Source: Verrucomicrobiota bacterium (GTDB taxonomy: Bacteria > Verrucomicrobiota > Verrucomicrobiia > Opitutales > UBA953). Taken from it: a stretch of 64,000 bases of DNA. Shown piece after piece: positions 19,301 through 25,870 of this stretch. A program made the translations under genes and the position numbers. The stretch is from NCBI GenBank assembly GCA_003569205.1, contig BGOK01000015.1, positions 1 to 64,000 of the forward strand. Direction: 5' to 3'. Numbering within the stretch: position 1 is the stretch's first letter; each line of letters starts with the position of its first letter. Under the pieces are notes generated by a model that ran no database searches, was not told the origin of the DNA, and saw only the letters and a list, made by a program, of their open reading frames with translations.

Positions 19301-22300
19301 ACGGTTTTCGCTGGCGGCGTTGTGCAAGCCACCACCTTGGCCGATAATGGGACGGCGAGCAGCTTGGGCGTGGGCACTGGCGATACTAATAATGATCGCA
19401 TCGGCCTGCTCTTCCGCGGCGGCGTCCTGCAGTATACTGGCTCGACGGCTCAGAGCACGGACCGGGCGATCCGCTTGAGCACAGACTTCGGGGGCGGGAC
19501 CATTGATGCTTCGGGCAGCAACCCTTCGGCGACCCTGTCGTTCACGCGTGCATCGATGCCTAACTGGTGGGAAAACGGCGGCAATCGTTCCCTGACCTTG
19601 ACTGGCCTCAATACCGGGGAGAATACCCTTGCAGCCGGCATTAACGATTTACCCGGCGGCACTAAGATTGACCTCATTAAGAGCGGCGTAGGTACTTGGG
19701 TGCTCGCCGGTGCCGGCAATTACTTGGGCGTCACGAATATCAACGCGGGTATGCTGTTGGTCACGAACAACACCTCCCTCGGCGTCGGCGGGTGGGATGG
19801 AGGTACCATGACCCACGTCCGCGAAGGAGGTACGCTGGCCCTGCGCGGTGGCATTAGCCTTGATGAGCATATGCATGTCTGGGGTGCCGGCGTCGGTGGC
19901 CTCGGCGCCATCCGCAGCCTCTCTGGTAATAACGCCCTGACAATCGGGGGCAACAACGGTACCGGCTTCGCACTGCGCTCCAATACCGTTGTCGGCGTGG
20001 ATGCCGACACGCTGACCGTGACCGGCTTCTATGAGTACGGCGGTAGCTTCGACCTGACCAAGGTCGGCGGCGGCACGCTGGTGGTCACCGCGAACAGCAG
20101 TTACAGCGGCGTCACGGTCTTCGCGGGCGGTGTGGTCAATGCGGCCACCTTTGCGAATAACGGCACGGCGAGCGGCCTCGGGGCCGGCACGGGCGATACC
20201 GCCAGTGAACGTATCGGTCTCCTCTTTCGCGGGGGCGTGTTGCAGTATACTGGCTCAACGGCTCAAAGCACGGACCGGGCGATCCGCTTGAGCACAGACG
20301 GAGGGGGCGGGACCATTGATGCTTCGGGCAGCAACCCTTCGGCGACGCTATCGTTCACGCGTGCATCGATGCCTAACTGGTGGGAAAATGGTGGCACTCG
20401 CACCCTCACTTTAACCGGGATTAATACCGGAGAGAATACCCTTGTGGCCGGCATTATGGATTGGTCCGGCGTCACTACCATCCATGTGAACAAAGACGGG
20501 GTAGGCACTTGGGTGCTCGCGGGGGCTAGTGGTTACCTGGGCGTCACGGACATCAAAGCGGGCACGTTGATCGCCGCCCACAGCGCTGCGCTGGGTACGG
20601 GTGGCTTTAATGGCGCCACGATGACTTGGGTTCGCTCTGGCGCTACGCTGGCCCTGAAAGGCGATATCACCTCGAATGAGCAGATCCGTGCGGGTGGTGC
20701 CGGTGTCGGTGGCCTCGGTGCCATCCGAAACTTGGCGGGTGCCAACGCGTTGACTCAAGCGGTCTCTCTGGACAGCGATACGACCATCGGCGTGGATGCG
20801 GGGACGTTGACGTTGACGAATACTGTCTCCGGCGACGGCCCTTTGAATGCCGCCAGTCTCATCAAGATGGGTAATGGCATCTTAGTGCTTGCTGGGACGA
20901 ATCTTTACACTGGTGCGACTATTCTCGAGGGCGGTAAACTCGTGGTCAGTTCGTTGGGTACAGGCAGCGGCGGTTCCTCCTTGGGGGATGCGAATCCTCA
21001 GTTAGCCCATAAACTTCAACTTAAAGGTGCGGTCACCTTAGAGTATGCGGGCGTGGGCGAAAGCACCGACCGGAGCTTTACCGTCTCTGGTTCTGGGCTG
21101 ACACTTTCTTCGGTCGGCACGGGCCCGGTCATATTCACGGCGGCATCGTTACTAGCCCTATCGGCCGACGGCGTATCGACGCGGACGATTACGCTGACAG
21201 GAACGCAGACGGGCGACAATTCCTTCGGCTCGACCTTATTGGGAAATCCTGCCGCGGCAGATACCTTCCAGAAAATCATCAAGCAGGGCGTCGGTAAGTG
21301 GGTCCTAGAGGGATCGCCTAACCGCTTGAGCAGTAACTTCAGGGTGGAACTCAAGGCCGGCACCTTGGGCTTGGTGACGGGTGCCCTCGGCGGCGTCGAT
21401 TATAGTGGCGACATTGCCTTCAACTCCAATTCCACGCTGCGATGGGAAGCGGGTAACTCCGACGACCTGTCGTCCCGTATCATCATCGATGATGGCGTAC
21501 GGGCGACGTTGGATGTGGTTGGGGGTGAACTGCCTTTGGCTGCTTCCATGCGGGTGGGGGTGGCGCAGACCGCGACCTTGCATAAGACTGGGGCGGGTAC
21601 GTTGACGTTGAATGCGTCGCAGGCGGTATCTGCGGTGAGTATGGATGCTGGCAGGATCCACGTGAATAATTCTGGAGCCTTGGGCTCGGGTGCGGTGACC
21701 GTGAATGGAGGGACCTTATCCATCGCCACAGGGGTGTCCGTTGCTAACGCCGTTCAGGTTTACCAAGGGGGCATCCTGGAAGGCACTGGTGGCGCGGGGG
21801 CCGTTCGGATTAAGGTCGGCGGCGTGCTTAGTCCGGGGGCCTCGCCGGGTATCTTAACGATGCAAAGCCTTATCCTTGAGGCCGGCTCACTCATCGATTG
21901 GCAAATCCATGATGCGGCTGGGTTGTCGGGCGTGGGCTATGATCGCATGGACGTGCTGGGTGCGGTCGACCTTTCGGGCTTATCCATGGGGAGTAAGGCG
22001 ACTCTCCGGGTTATTTCCTTGGTGATAGTCGGGCCGGATGTGGTGGGCAATCCCCTGAACTTCGACAACAACGTCGCGGCGAATACGGCGCCACGCAGTT
22101 TTAAATTGGCGACCTGCGGAAGCCTTAATCTTGGTTCCAATCAGAACATCAATGACGCGTTCACCGTCGATGTCAGTCAGTTCCGCTTTTCGGATGGCTC
22201 GTTGGCCGATGCGAGCCTGTGGGTAGTCTCCTACGACTCCGGAGCTGGGGCGATTATGTTAACGGCGATCCCTGAGCCGTCGACCTATGGACTGGGCTTG

Positions 22301-22363
22301 GGTGCGCTGGCACTCGCGTTGGTGGCGGTACGGCGGCGGCGAGTAGGAAGGAAGAGCCAATAA
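13361..22363 (+). CDS. Giant autotransporter-strand-repeat surface protein with PA14-like domain and PEP-CTERM anchor
   Basis: The uninterrupted 3000-residue protein begins with a signal peptide (ATLLAAAFLAVASPELSAEA). An N-terminal sandwich covers about residues 35-210. Many PATR-type strand repeats follow (pattern LTKTGxGxLTLTGANTYSGGT...G.L..G). A PA14-like domain lies at about 427-557 (WNYSGYVYVP, CIDDAAWLKVDDTVV, GWHRIDARFQ). Three tandem long repeats cover about 1711-2517. A terminal domain starts GVGYDRMDVLGAVDLSGL, and a PEP-CTERM tail (PEPSTYG at residue 2971, hydrophobic helix, RRRR) closes the protein. There is no autotransporter beta-barrel, so export is probably Sec plus exosortase sorting; no exosortase is in the window. 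ATG 13361 is used because it directly precedes the leader. Likely a secreted or cell-surface adhesin or matrix protein. Confidence 0.9.
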   Translation: MPSRLRPATRISRATLLAAAFLAVASPELSAEALSFDGIQASATATKVIFATDYADYLGGQATFNSANGGGRLYWRGAAGDGQYMHFDLSSLAGQRIIGPGYLTLQRANPQWGGSVDGSFIGLANVAWSASGGSAVPGVTALVSPVSTTGSYLSGASVSWGLGGSVLQGLVDSPSTNLGLAVIGGSGSTMHFDGGMSPTLTLRTGTLSAASVAGVITVTGGEAWNAAKYTFSAGDAYAAAATLTINASLTGGSAGDIVINGGQVVVNQPGGIDNAYWSVNSTRINAGGLLTINGHSHVKNVTLAGGELAASAFNGQWGGWSIDGLLLATGATVSTMSAPRVSMDNTTAVQVDAGSSLNFTGDIRMGAVTKTGPGILTLSAANIHSGGVALNAGTLSLKNDAALGTGALTVNGGKLVLNGLAGLHEGSLSVTSLDATQANPRIATRLTTTMANTNAGWGDNQQWNYSGYVYVPTVSRWTFAECIDDAAWLKVDDTVVLNDGNWGNVSLGSIDLSVGWHRIDARFQNGGGGAGYAGTWGTGFGFGVDRQGRGDAAIANFTTLSDAGDGATLVRDLLISNNLVLAAGVNELQTPVGGAILSGILSGSGQLLKTGNGWLTLTGANTYSGGTHLTEGVIVAGSAGALGTGDVTFTGGVLRFTANSTGVAWAERIKNSPAPVTLDSAGLNLSVNGLVASNTGGLTKLGQGTLSLVGASSYGGETRVNTGTLKLVTTLGAATVATSTGAIFVAATGNRLAGLLPSSNVGGGAAEGSGLVGSLTDGVALVGAATAYTVNSSQVITFNLPTAAAPLGYDLLGVKIYATWNDPGRDAISLEALKVATVTDPTTFVTLAGSAVNFDPAGGFNGLNLASIMAANGVLAKDVAAVQFVFGAQENGHAGYAELELLATAITGTGGRDLLPVTSRLMVEAGATLDLNGNHQTLAGLAGAGTVTNAALGGTVTLTVNQDATTTFTGALTGDLRLVKSGNGILTIAGSSTYTTGTTVQAGTLVLEGYNGYAPIRGTLTVNAGATAVTTGDGTGLGWQLWNGAKLSKLIINGGTVTTAGVMHVWDLAGGVEMTGGTLQSNNGIDSGGDNRLEWRNAHVTTFASADTAKIAGRINLRADGGAGTGLNLTVADGAATVDLLISAAITEAGGQPVAKYGAGTLRLSGTNVFTGGFVIQSGTVSAAANSTSNGGYSSLGAGTVTIQNGATLVSDSEFSTGNEWMGGNVGKITVNAGGTWLINSRGNTVRNGLELSGGSISGAGGDADWGGLYLRNTTVTISGGVVSTIAADTAMNAVTTFTVSGGSQLNFSGSSHNSYGATGGVSKEGDGPMIISGPASFTGASTVLAGTLVYANAFAASAHTIASGAILELNFAAYRDSGTTSFSGVGTLRKTGAGTILWGEGSATFSLGAGALIDIQEGVFTGGSHANENWTTNLSDLNVAAGAVFNGVEANVRVNRLSGTGTIKSGYGGAGYQALTFGVENGSGAFDGLIVDSQSAANIVKEGTGTIIFLGANTYTGSTLVSAGTLQVGDGGLIGTLGSGAVTISAGATLEINRGNDFASAVGQTFSGAGTLVKTGAGEAVFKGNMSGLDKLVVFDGTVRTDSWNPWKDGLRLSVNGLGTFELWNTAVTIGELSGNGVIRNSANWSGYANGAAIAVNNLTVQSGNFGGTISDNGYGSGGTTGSANSDTTLSLIKTGVGTLTLSGLSDYSGITVFAGGVVNAAFLADNGMPSSLGLGTGDTAGERIGLLFRGGVLKYTGSSAQTTNRAIRLSTAGGGGTIDASGSSVDATLVFSRSQMPNWWEEPGVRSLTLTGLNTGENTLVAGINDLSGPTTIHVNKEGIGTWVLAGAGNYLGVTDVKAGTLIATHSTALGTGGLNGATMTWIRAGATLALRGDISMNEHLHVLGTGVGGLGAIRSLAGTNALTQWIGLDGDTTIGVDAGTLTLTNVVYGDGAANASNLTKAGAGVLVLSGANLYSGVTVFAGGVVQATTLADNGTASSLGVGTGDTNNDRIGLLFRGGVLQYTGSTAQSTDRAIRLSTDFGGGTIDASGSNPSATLSFTRASMPNWWENGGNRSLTLTGLNTGENTLAAGINDLPGGTKIDLIKSGVGTWVLAGAGNYLGVTNINAGMLLVTNNTSLGVGGWDGGTMTHVREGGTLALRGGISLDEHMHVWGAGVGGLGAIRSLSGNNALTIGGNNGTGFALRSNTVVGVDADTLTVTGFYEYGGSFDLTKVGGGTLVVTANSSYSGVTVFAGGVVNAATFANNGTASGLGAGTGDTASERIGLLFRGGVLQYTGSTAQSTDRAIRLSTDGGGGTIDASGSNPSATLSFTRASMPNWWENGGTRTLTLTGINTGENTLVAGIMDWSGVTTIHVNKDGVGTWVLAGASGYLGVTDIKAGTLIAAHSAALGTGGFNGATMTWVRSGATLALKGDITSNEQIRAGGAGVGGLGAIRNLAGANALTQAVSLDSDTTIGVDAGTLTLTNTVSGDGPLNAASLIKMGNGILVLAGTNLYTGATILEGGKLVVSSLGTGSGGSSLGDANPQLAHKLQLKGAVTLEYAGVGESTDRSFTVSGSGLTLSSVGTGPVIFTAASLLALSADGVSTRTITLTGTQTGDNSFGSTLLGNPAAADTFQKIIKQGVGKWVLEGSPNRLSSNFRVELKAGTLGLVTGALGGVDYSGDIAFNSNSTLRWEAGNSDDLSSRIIIDDGVRATLDVVGGELPLAASMRVGVAQTATLHKTGAGTLTLNASQAVSAVSMDAGRIHVNNSGALGSGAVTVNGGTLSIATGVSVANAVQVYQGGILEGTGGAGAVRIKVGGVLSPGASPGILTMQSLILEAGSLIDWQIHDAAGLSGVGYDRMDVLGAVDLSGLSMGSKATLRVISLVIVGPDVVGNPLNFDNNVAANTAPRSFKLATCGSLNLGSNQNINDAFTVDVSQFRFSDGSLADASLWVVSYDSGAGAIMLTAIPEPSTYGLGLGALALALVAVRRRRVGRKSQ
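18491..20911 (+). repeat. Three tandem ~268-codon repeats inside the giant protein gene
   Basis: Copies start at 18491, 19295 and 20108 with lengths 804, 813 and 804 bp, all multiples of three. Each begins VTVFAGGVV (ITVFAGGVV in copy 1), and contains ERIGLLFRGGVL (DRIGLLFRGGVL in copy 2), DRAIRLST or NRAIRLST, SMPNWWE or QMPNWWE, LTGLNTGENTL or LTGINTGENTL, GTWVLAGA and GVGGLGAIR. Copies 2 and 3 are closest in their first halves, copies 1 and 3 in their second halves, which suggests past unequal crossing-over or conversion. Confidence 0.88.
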
Positions 22364-22731
22364 AGGGGACAGGTTGGCTGGAGTATGGAGTATAGGGGGC
22401 TGAAGAGTGCAAAGGTGAAAATCAGAGTACAGAGTACAGAGCACAGAGTACAGAGTACAGAGCACAGAGTACAGAGTGCGGAGTACAGATTACGGAGTGC
22501 GGAGTACAGATTACGGAGGGGAGGAGTCAGTGAGTGCAAAGGTGCAAATCGGCCTAAGGCCTGTGGAAAGGTGCGAAGATGAAAAGGGAGTGAAAAGGGG
22601 GACCGGGGAGCGGGATGTTGGCAGGCGAACGGACGCGACGCAGTCGCGCCCCTACCCGAGGCAGAGCTATTCCCTATCCGCCAAACACTAACCGCTATCC
22701 GCCAGCGACGGCACGTGGTGCTGTCCCTACC
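22364..22731 (+). repeat. Intergenic repeat mosaic, block 6
   Basis: This lies between the convergent giant gene and gpmI. Modules: GGTTGGCTGGAGTATGGAGT at 22372-22391; the longest heptamer array of the window at 22424-22518 (about 13 units of AGAGTAC, AGAGCAC, GGAGTGC, AGATTAC); the GTGCAAAGGTG...GGCCTAAGGCC hairpin at about 22536-22573; GTGAAAAGGGGGACCGGGGA at about 22591-22610; the GGCGAACGGACGCGAC hairpin with CTAC tail at 22624-22655; a CTATCCGCCA direct repeat at about 22673-22704; and a partial GCACGTGGTGCTGTCCCTAC element at 22709-22730 that touches the gpmI stop codon region. Confidence 0.9.
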
Positions 22732-24285
22732 TTACCCTGCGATCAGGGATGTGCCGGTCATTTCCGGCGGCTGGGGGAGGCCCATGAGCTGCAGGAGGGT
22801 AGGGGCGATATCGGCGAGGCGGCCGGTGGGGCGCGTCTTAAAGTTTTCGCAGCCCTTGCCGTAGAGAATGACTTCGACGGGGCTGAGGGTGTGGCGCGTG
22901 TGGGCACAGTTTTCTTCCGGCTCCCACATCTGGTCGGCGTTGCCGTGGTCAGCCGTGATGAGCGCCTTGCCGCCGACCTGGTCGATGGCTTGGAGGAGGG
23001 TGCCGACGCCCGCGTCGACGGCTTCACAGGCCTTGCAGACCGCCGCAAGGTCGCCCGTGTGGCCGACCATGTCAGGGTTAGCGTAATTGACGACCACGAG
23101 TCCGTACTGGCCGGAGAGGATGGCAGCCTTGGCCATTTCGGTCACGTGGGCGGCGGACATCTCCGGCTTTTGATTATAGGTCGAAACTTCCTTCGGGCTT
23201 TGGGCCATGCCGCGCTCTTCGCCAGTGAAAGCCTCTTCACGGTAGTCGTTAAAGAAGAACGTCACGTGTGGGAATTTTTCGGTCTCGGCCGTGCGGTATT
23301 GCTTGAGGCCCTGCTTGGCGACCCATTCGCCGAGGATGTTTACCATCTTGGCGGGCTTATCGAAGACCACGTTCGGGCAGAGGCCTTTCTCGTAGTTCGT
23401 GAGCGTGGCGTAGAAAAGCTTGAGTAACTTGGGGCGCGGGAAGCCCTTGAATTCAGGGTCAGTGAAGGCACGGGTAATTTCGCGCGGACGGTCGCCGCGG
23501 AAGTTGAAGAACAGCACAGAATCACCGTCTTGAAAGAACGCCGTCCCCTGGATGCGGGTTGCTGGGACGAACTCGTCACCCGTCGTATTGGCGTCGGTCG
23601 GATGGTCGTAATAGGCCTGCACGGCGGCAGCGGCTGAAGTGGCTTCGGGGGCTGGGGCGCCGGTGAGGGCATCGTAGGCCGTCTTCACGCGTTCCCAGCG
23701 GTTATCTCGGTCCATGGCCCAGAAACGGCCGGCGACGCTGGCGACCTTGCCCACGCCGATTTTGACGAGTTCCGCTTCGAGTTGCTTTAGGTAGCCGAGC
23801 CCCGAGGTGGGCGGGCTATCGCGGCCATCCATGAACGCGTGGACGTAGACCTTGGTGAGACCCTCTTCCTTAAGCAGGCGGATGAGGGCGTAGAGGTGGG
23901 GCAGGGTGGAGTGAACGCCCGCTTCGGAGCAGAGCCCCATGAGGTGGACGGCGCCACCGGTGGCCTTGACGTTTTCGACGAGGCCGCGGAAGGCCTTGAT
24001 CTGGCGCATGGCGGCGGGATTGGTGAGGCCCTTATCGATACGGACGATCTCTTGGTCGACGATGCGGCCGGCGCCGATGTTCTGGTGGCCGACCTCGGAG
24101 TTACCCATGATGCCGACCGGTAGGCCGACATCGAGCCCGTGGGCCATGATCTCGGTGCGGGGCCACTTAGCCGTCAGGCCGCGGGACACCGGGATATTGG
24201 CCACCTTGATGGCATTAAACTGATCGTGCTTGGCGTTGTGGTTTTCGCCCCAACCGTCGCGGATAACAAGGAGTGTGGTGGACAT
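22732..24285 (-). CDS. gpmI: 2,3-bisphosphoglycerate-independent phosphoglycerate mutase
   Basis: The 517-residue glycolytic enzyme interconverts 3- and 2-phosphoglycerate with two Mn ions and a phosphoserine intermediate. Family landmarks are LLVIRDGWGEN (first metal Asp), the nucleophile loop GNSEVGHQNIGAGR, HAFMDGRDSPP, RFWAMDRDNRWE, NYANPDMVGHTGD and ITADHGNADQM. Length matches the family norm (about 510). The initiator ATG at 24285 is followed by STTLLVIRDGWG. The gene is convergent with the giant surface protein gene across repeat block 6. Confidence 0.95.
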   Translation of the reverse strand: MSTTLLVIRDGWGENHNAKHDQFNAIKVANIPVSRGLTAKWPRTEIMAHGLDVGLPVGIMGNSEVGHQNIGAGRIVDQEIVRIDKGLTNPAAMRQIKAFRGLVENVKATGGAVHLMGLCSEAGVHSTLPHLYALIRLLKEEGLTKVYVHAFMDGRDSPPTSGLGYLKQLEAELVKIGVGKVASVAGRFWAMDRDNRWERVKTAYDALTGAPAPEATSAAAAVQAYYDHPTDANTTGDEFVPATRIQGTAFFQDGDSVLFFNFRGDRPREITRAFTDPEFKGFPRPKLLKLFYATLTNYEKGLCPNVVFDKPAKMVNILGEWVAKQGLKQYRTAETEKFPHVTFFFNDYREEAFTGEERGMAQSPKEVSTYNQKPEMSAAHVTEMAKAAILSGQYGLVVVNYANPDMVGHTGDLAAVCKACEAVDAGVGTLLQAIDQVGGKALITADHGNADQMWEPEENCAHTRHTLSPVEVILYGKGCENFKTRPTGRLADIAPTLLQLMGLPQPPEMTGTSLIAG

Positions 24286-24342
24286 GGAAGTGAGGAGGGG
24301 TTTCTGGTGGATTTCCCGAGTGAAGTGAATTCAAATCCCTGC

Positions 24343-24711
24343 ATGCGGCTCCTGCGTTCTTTGCACCTCATCCTCGGCTGCTTTTTCGCCCCTTTGCTGT
24401 TGTTTTATGCCGTCTCTGGCTTTTGGCAGGTCTTCGGCTGGCAGTGGGCTAAAAGCCGCGACGACGCTAGCTTAGCGTTGGCCAGCACGATTCACACTGG
24501 ACGCGGGCTAAAGGGCGAAGGGATTTCGTCCCTATCTTCCGAGCCCCTGCGCTGGTTCGCGGCCGCCATGGCGGTCTGCCTAGTGGTCATGATCGTCACC
24601 GGGCTCATCCTCGCATTGCGCTCGGCCAAATCGAAGACTGCGGCCTGGGCCATTGCGTCGGGACTCGTCATCCCGCTGGCCTTTGTCCTCTTCGCCTTTT
24701 ATCGTAACTAA
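24343..24711 (+). CDS. Small membrane protein with PepSY-associated-helix-like architecture
   Basis: ATG 24343 gives a 122-residue protein with three hydrophobic segments (about residues 5-28, 67-88 and 96-119) and a polar loop containing STIHTGRGLKG. The LHLILGCFFAPLLLFYAVSGFWQVF start and HTG loop resemble PepSY-associated transmembrane proteins, whose function is not established. The frame stays open upstream over gpmI, but those residues are antisense shadow. The next gene begins 3 bp after its stop, so the two are probably co-transcribed. Confidence 0.65.
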   Translation: MRLLRSLHLILGCFFAPLLLFYAVSGFWQVFGWQWAKSRDDASLALASTIHTGRGLKGEGISSLSSEPLRWFAAAMAVCLVVMIVTGLILALRSAKSKTAAWAIASGLVIPLAFVLFAFYRN

Positions 24712-24714
24712 AGC

Positions 24715-25494
24715 ATGAACCCCCTCCGCACCCTTCTGGCTCTTTCTACCCTGATGTTTGGTATAACCGCTTCGGCGGCCACGGTTGAAAAACTCACCAT
24801 CGATGGTAAGGCTGTCACCGTGAAGGTCCCGGATAAGGCTGCGTCGGGGAAGCCGTGGCTCTGGGTGGGCGAGTTCGGTGGCCACCTCAAATCACTCGAG
24901 GACGGCCTCGTCGCCCAGGGCTGGCACGTCGTGTATGTCGGCGTGAGCAATCAGTTCGGCTCGGCCCGCTCGATGGATACATGGGATAAAGTCTACGCCG
25001 AGTTGCATGGTAAGCGTGGCCTCTCCGCCAAGCCGGCCTTGCTCGGCATCTCGCGTGGCGGACTTTACGTGAACGCCTGGGCGCGTCTGCACCCGGATCG
25101 CGTCAGCGTGCTCTACCTCGATAACGGCGTGTGCGATATCCGTTCCTGGCCAGGCGGGTTTCAGCTTACCGCGAAAGGCAAGGGCAGTCCTAACGACTGG
25201 AAACTCTACAAGGCTGAGTTCAAGTTTGCCTCCGATGAAGAAGCCTTAGCCAAGTCACTGCAGGCTGCGGAGGGACTTCTCCCGGCCATTAAAGCCGGTG
25301 TGTTCTTGATCTCGTGTCACGGCACCGCCGACAAGACGGTGCCATTTGTCGACAATGCTAAGCCGGTGGTGGATTTCTGGCAGAAGAACGGCGGTAAGTT
25401 CAAGGCCTTCCCTAAGGAAGGCGGAGACCATCATCCGCACGGACTGCCTGATCCGAAGCTGCTGATTGAGGTTCTAATGGCGGAGGCGAAGTGA
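24715..25494 (+). CDS. Secreted alpha/beta hydrolase
   Basis: The 259-residue protein has a signal peptide (LLALSTLMFGITASAA) and an alpha/beta-hydrolase fold. The nucleophile elbow is GISRGG with Ser113, the acid is likely Asp in GTADKTVP, and the histidine lies in the GDHHPHG motif near residue 240. LWVGEFGGHLKSLEDGL may form the oxyanion-hole strand. It is similar in layout to periplasmic prolyl-oligopeptidase-like or acetylxylan-esterase-like hydrolases, but the substrate cannot be told. It follows the small membrane protein with a 3-bp gap. Confidence 0.8.
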   Translation: MNPLRTLLALSTLMFGITASAATVEKLTIDGKAVTVKVPDKAASGKPWLWVGEFGGHLKSLEDGLVAQGWHVVYVGVSNQFGSARSMDTWDKVYAELHGKRGLSAKPALLGISRGGLYVNAWARLHPDRVSVLYLDNGVCDIRSWPGGFQLTAKGKGSPNDWKLYKAEFKFASDEEALAKSLQAAEGLLPAIKAGVFLISCHGTADKTVPFVDNAKPVVDFWQKNGGKFKAFPKEGGDHHPHGLPDPKLLIEVLMAEAK

Positions 25495-25862
25495 GTGCGC
25501 AGGCGAAGCCCGCGAGGGGACGGGTTGGTTAGGGGGCTGAAGAGTGCAAAGGTGCAAATCAGCCTACGGCCTGTGCAAAGGTGAAAAAGTGAATACCGAA
25601 ACAGGTAGGGGCGTGGCAGGATAGATTACAGATTACAGAGTACAGATTACGGAGTACGGGCGGAGCCCGCGTGAGGCAGTTAGGACAGCACGTGGTGCTG
25701 TCCCTACCCGATACAATCGGACGGATGTCGATTGGCGAACGGACGCGACGCAGTCGCGCCCCTACCAGAGCTAGTTGAAATGGGGGACAGGGAACCGGGG
25801 AATGAGCGCCCTTACTTCCTCTGTAATCCGTAATCCGAACTCTGTAATCTAACTCTTCGCCC
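25495..25862 (+). repeat. Intergenic repeat mosaic, block 7
   Basis: This lies between the convergent hydrolase and ispG genes. Modules: a GTGCAAAGGTGCAAATCAGCC...GGCCTGTGCAAAGGTG hairpin at about 25543-25585; GTGAATACCGAAACAGGTAGGGGCG at about 25589-25613; heptamers at 25624-25658; the AGGACAGCAC-GTG hairpin at 25680-25707; the GGCGAACGGACGCGAC hairpin at 25734-25765; a GGGGGACAGGGAACCGGGG module near 25782-25800; and reverse-orientation heptamers (CTGTAATCCGTAATCCGAACTC) at about 25820-25850. It is the last mosaic seen; none occurs from here to 64 kb. Confidence 0.9.
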
Positions 25863-25870
25863 CACCCTCA

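Noticed and set aside
13361-22363. Classical autotransporter (type V secretion).
   Set aside because: No C-terminal beta-barrel; the protein ends in a PEP-CTERM tail with an Arg cluster.
22424-22518. Regular short repeats that look like a CRISPR array.
   Set aside because: The period is 7 bp with no spacers, and there are no cas genes in the window.
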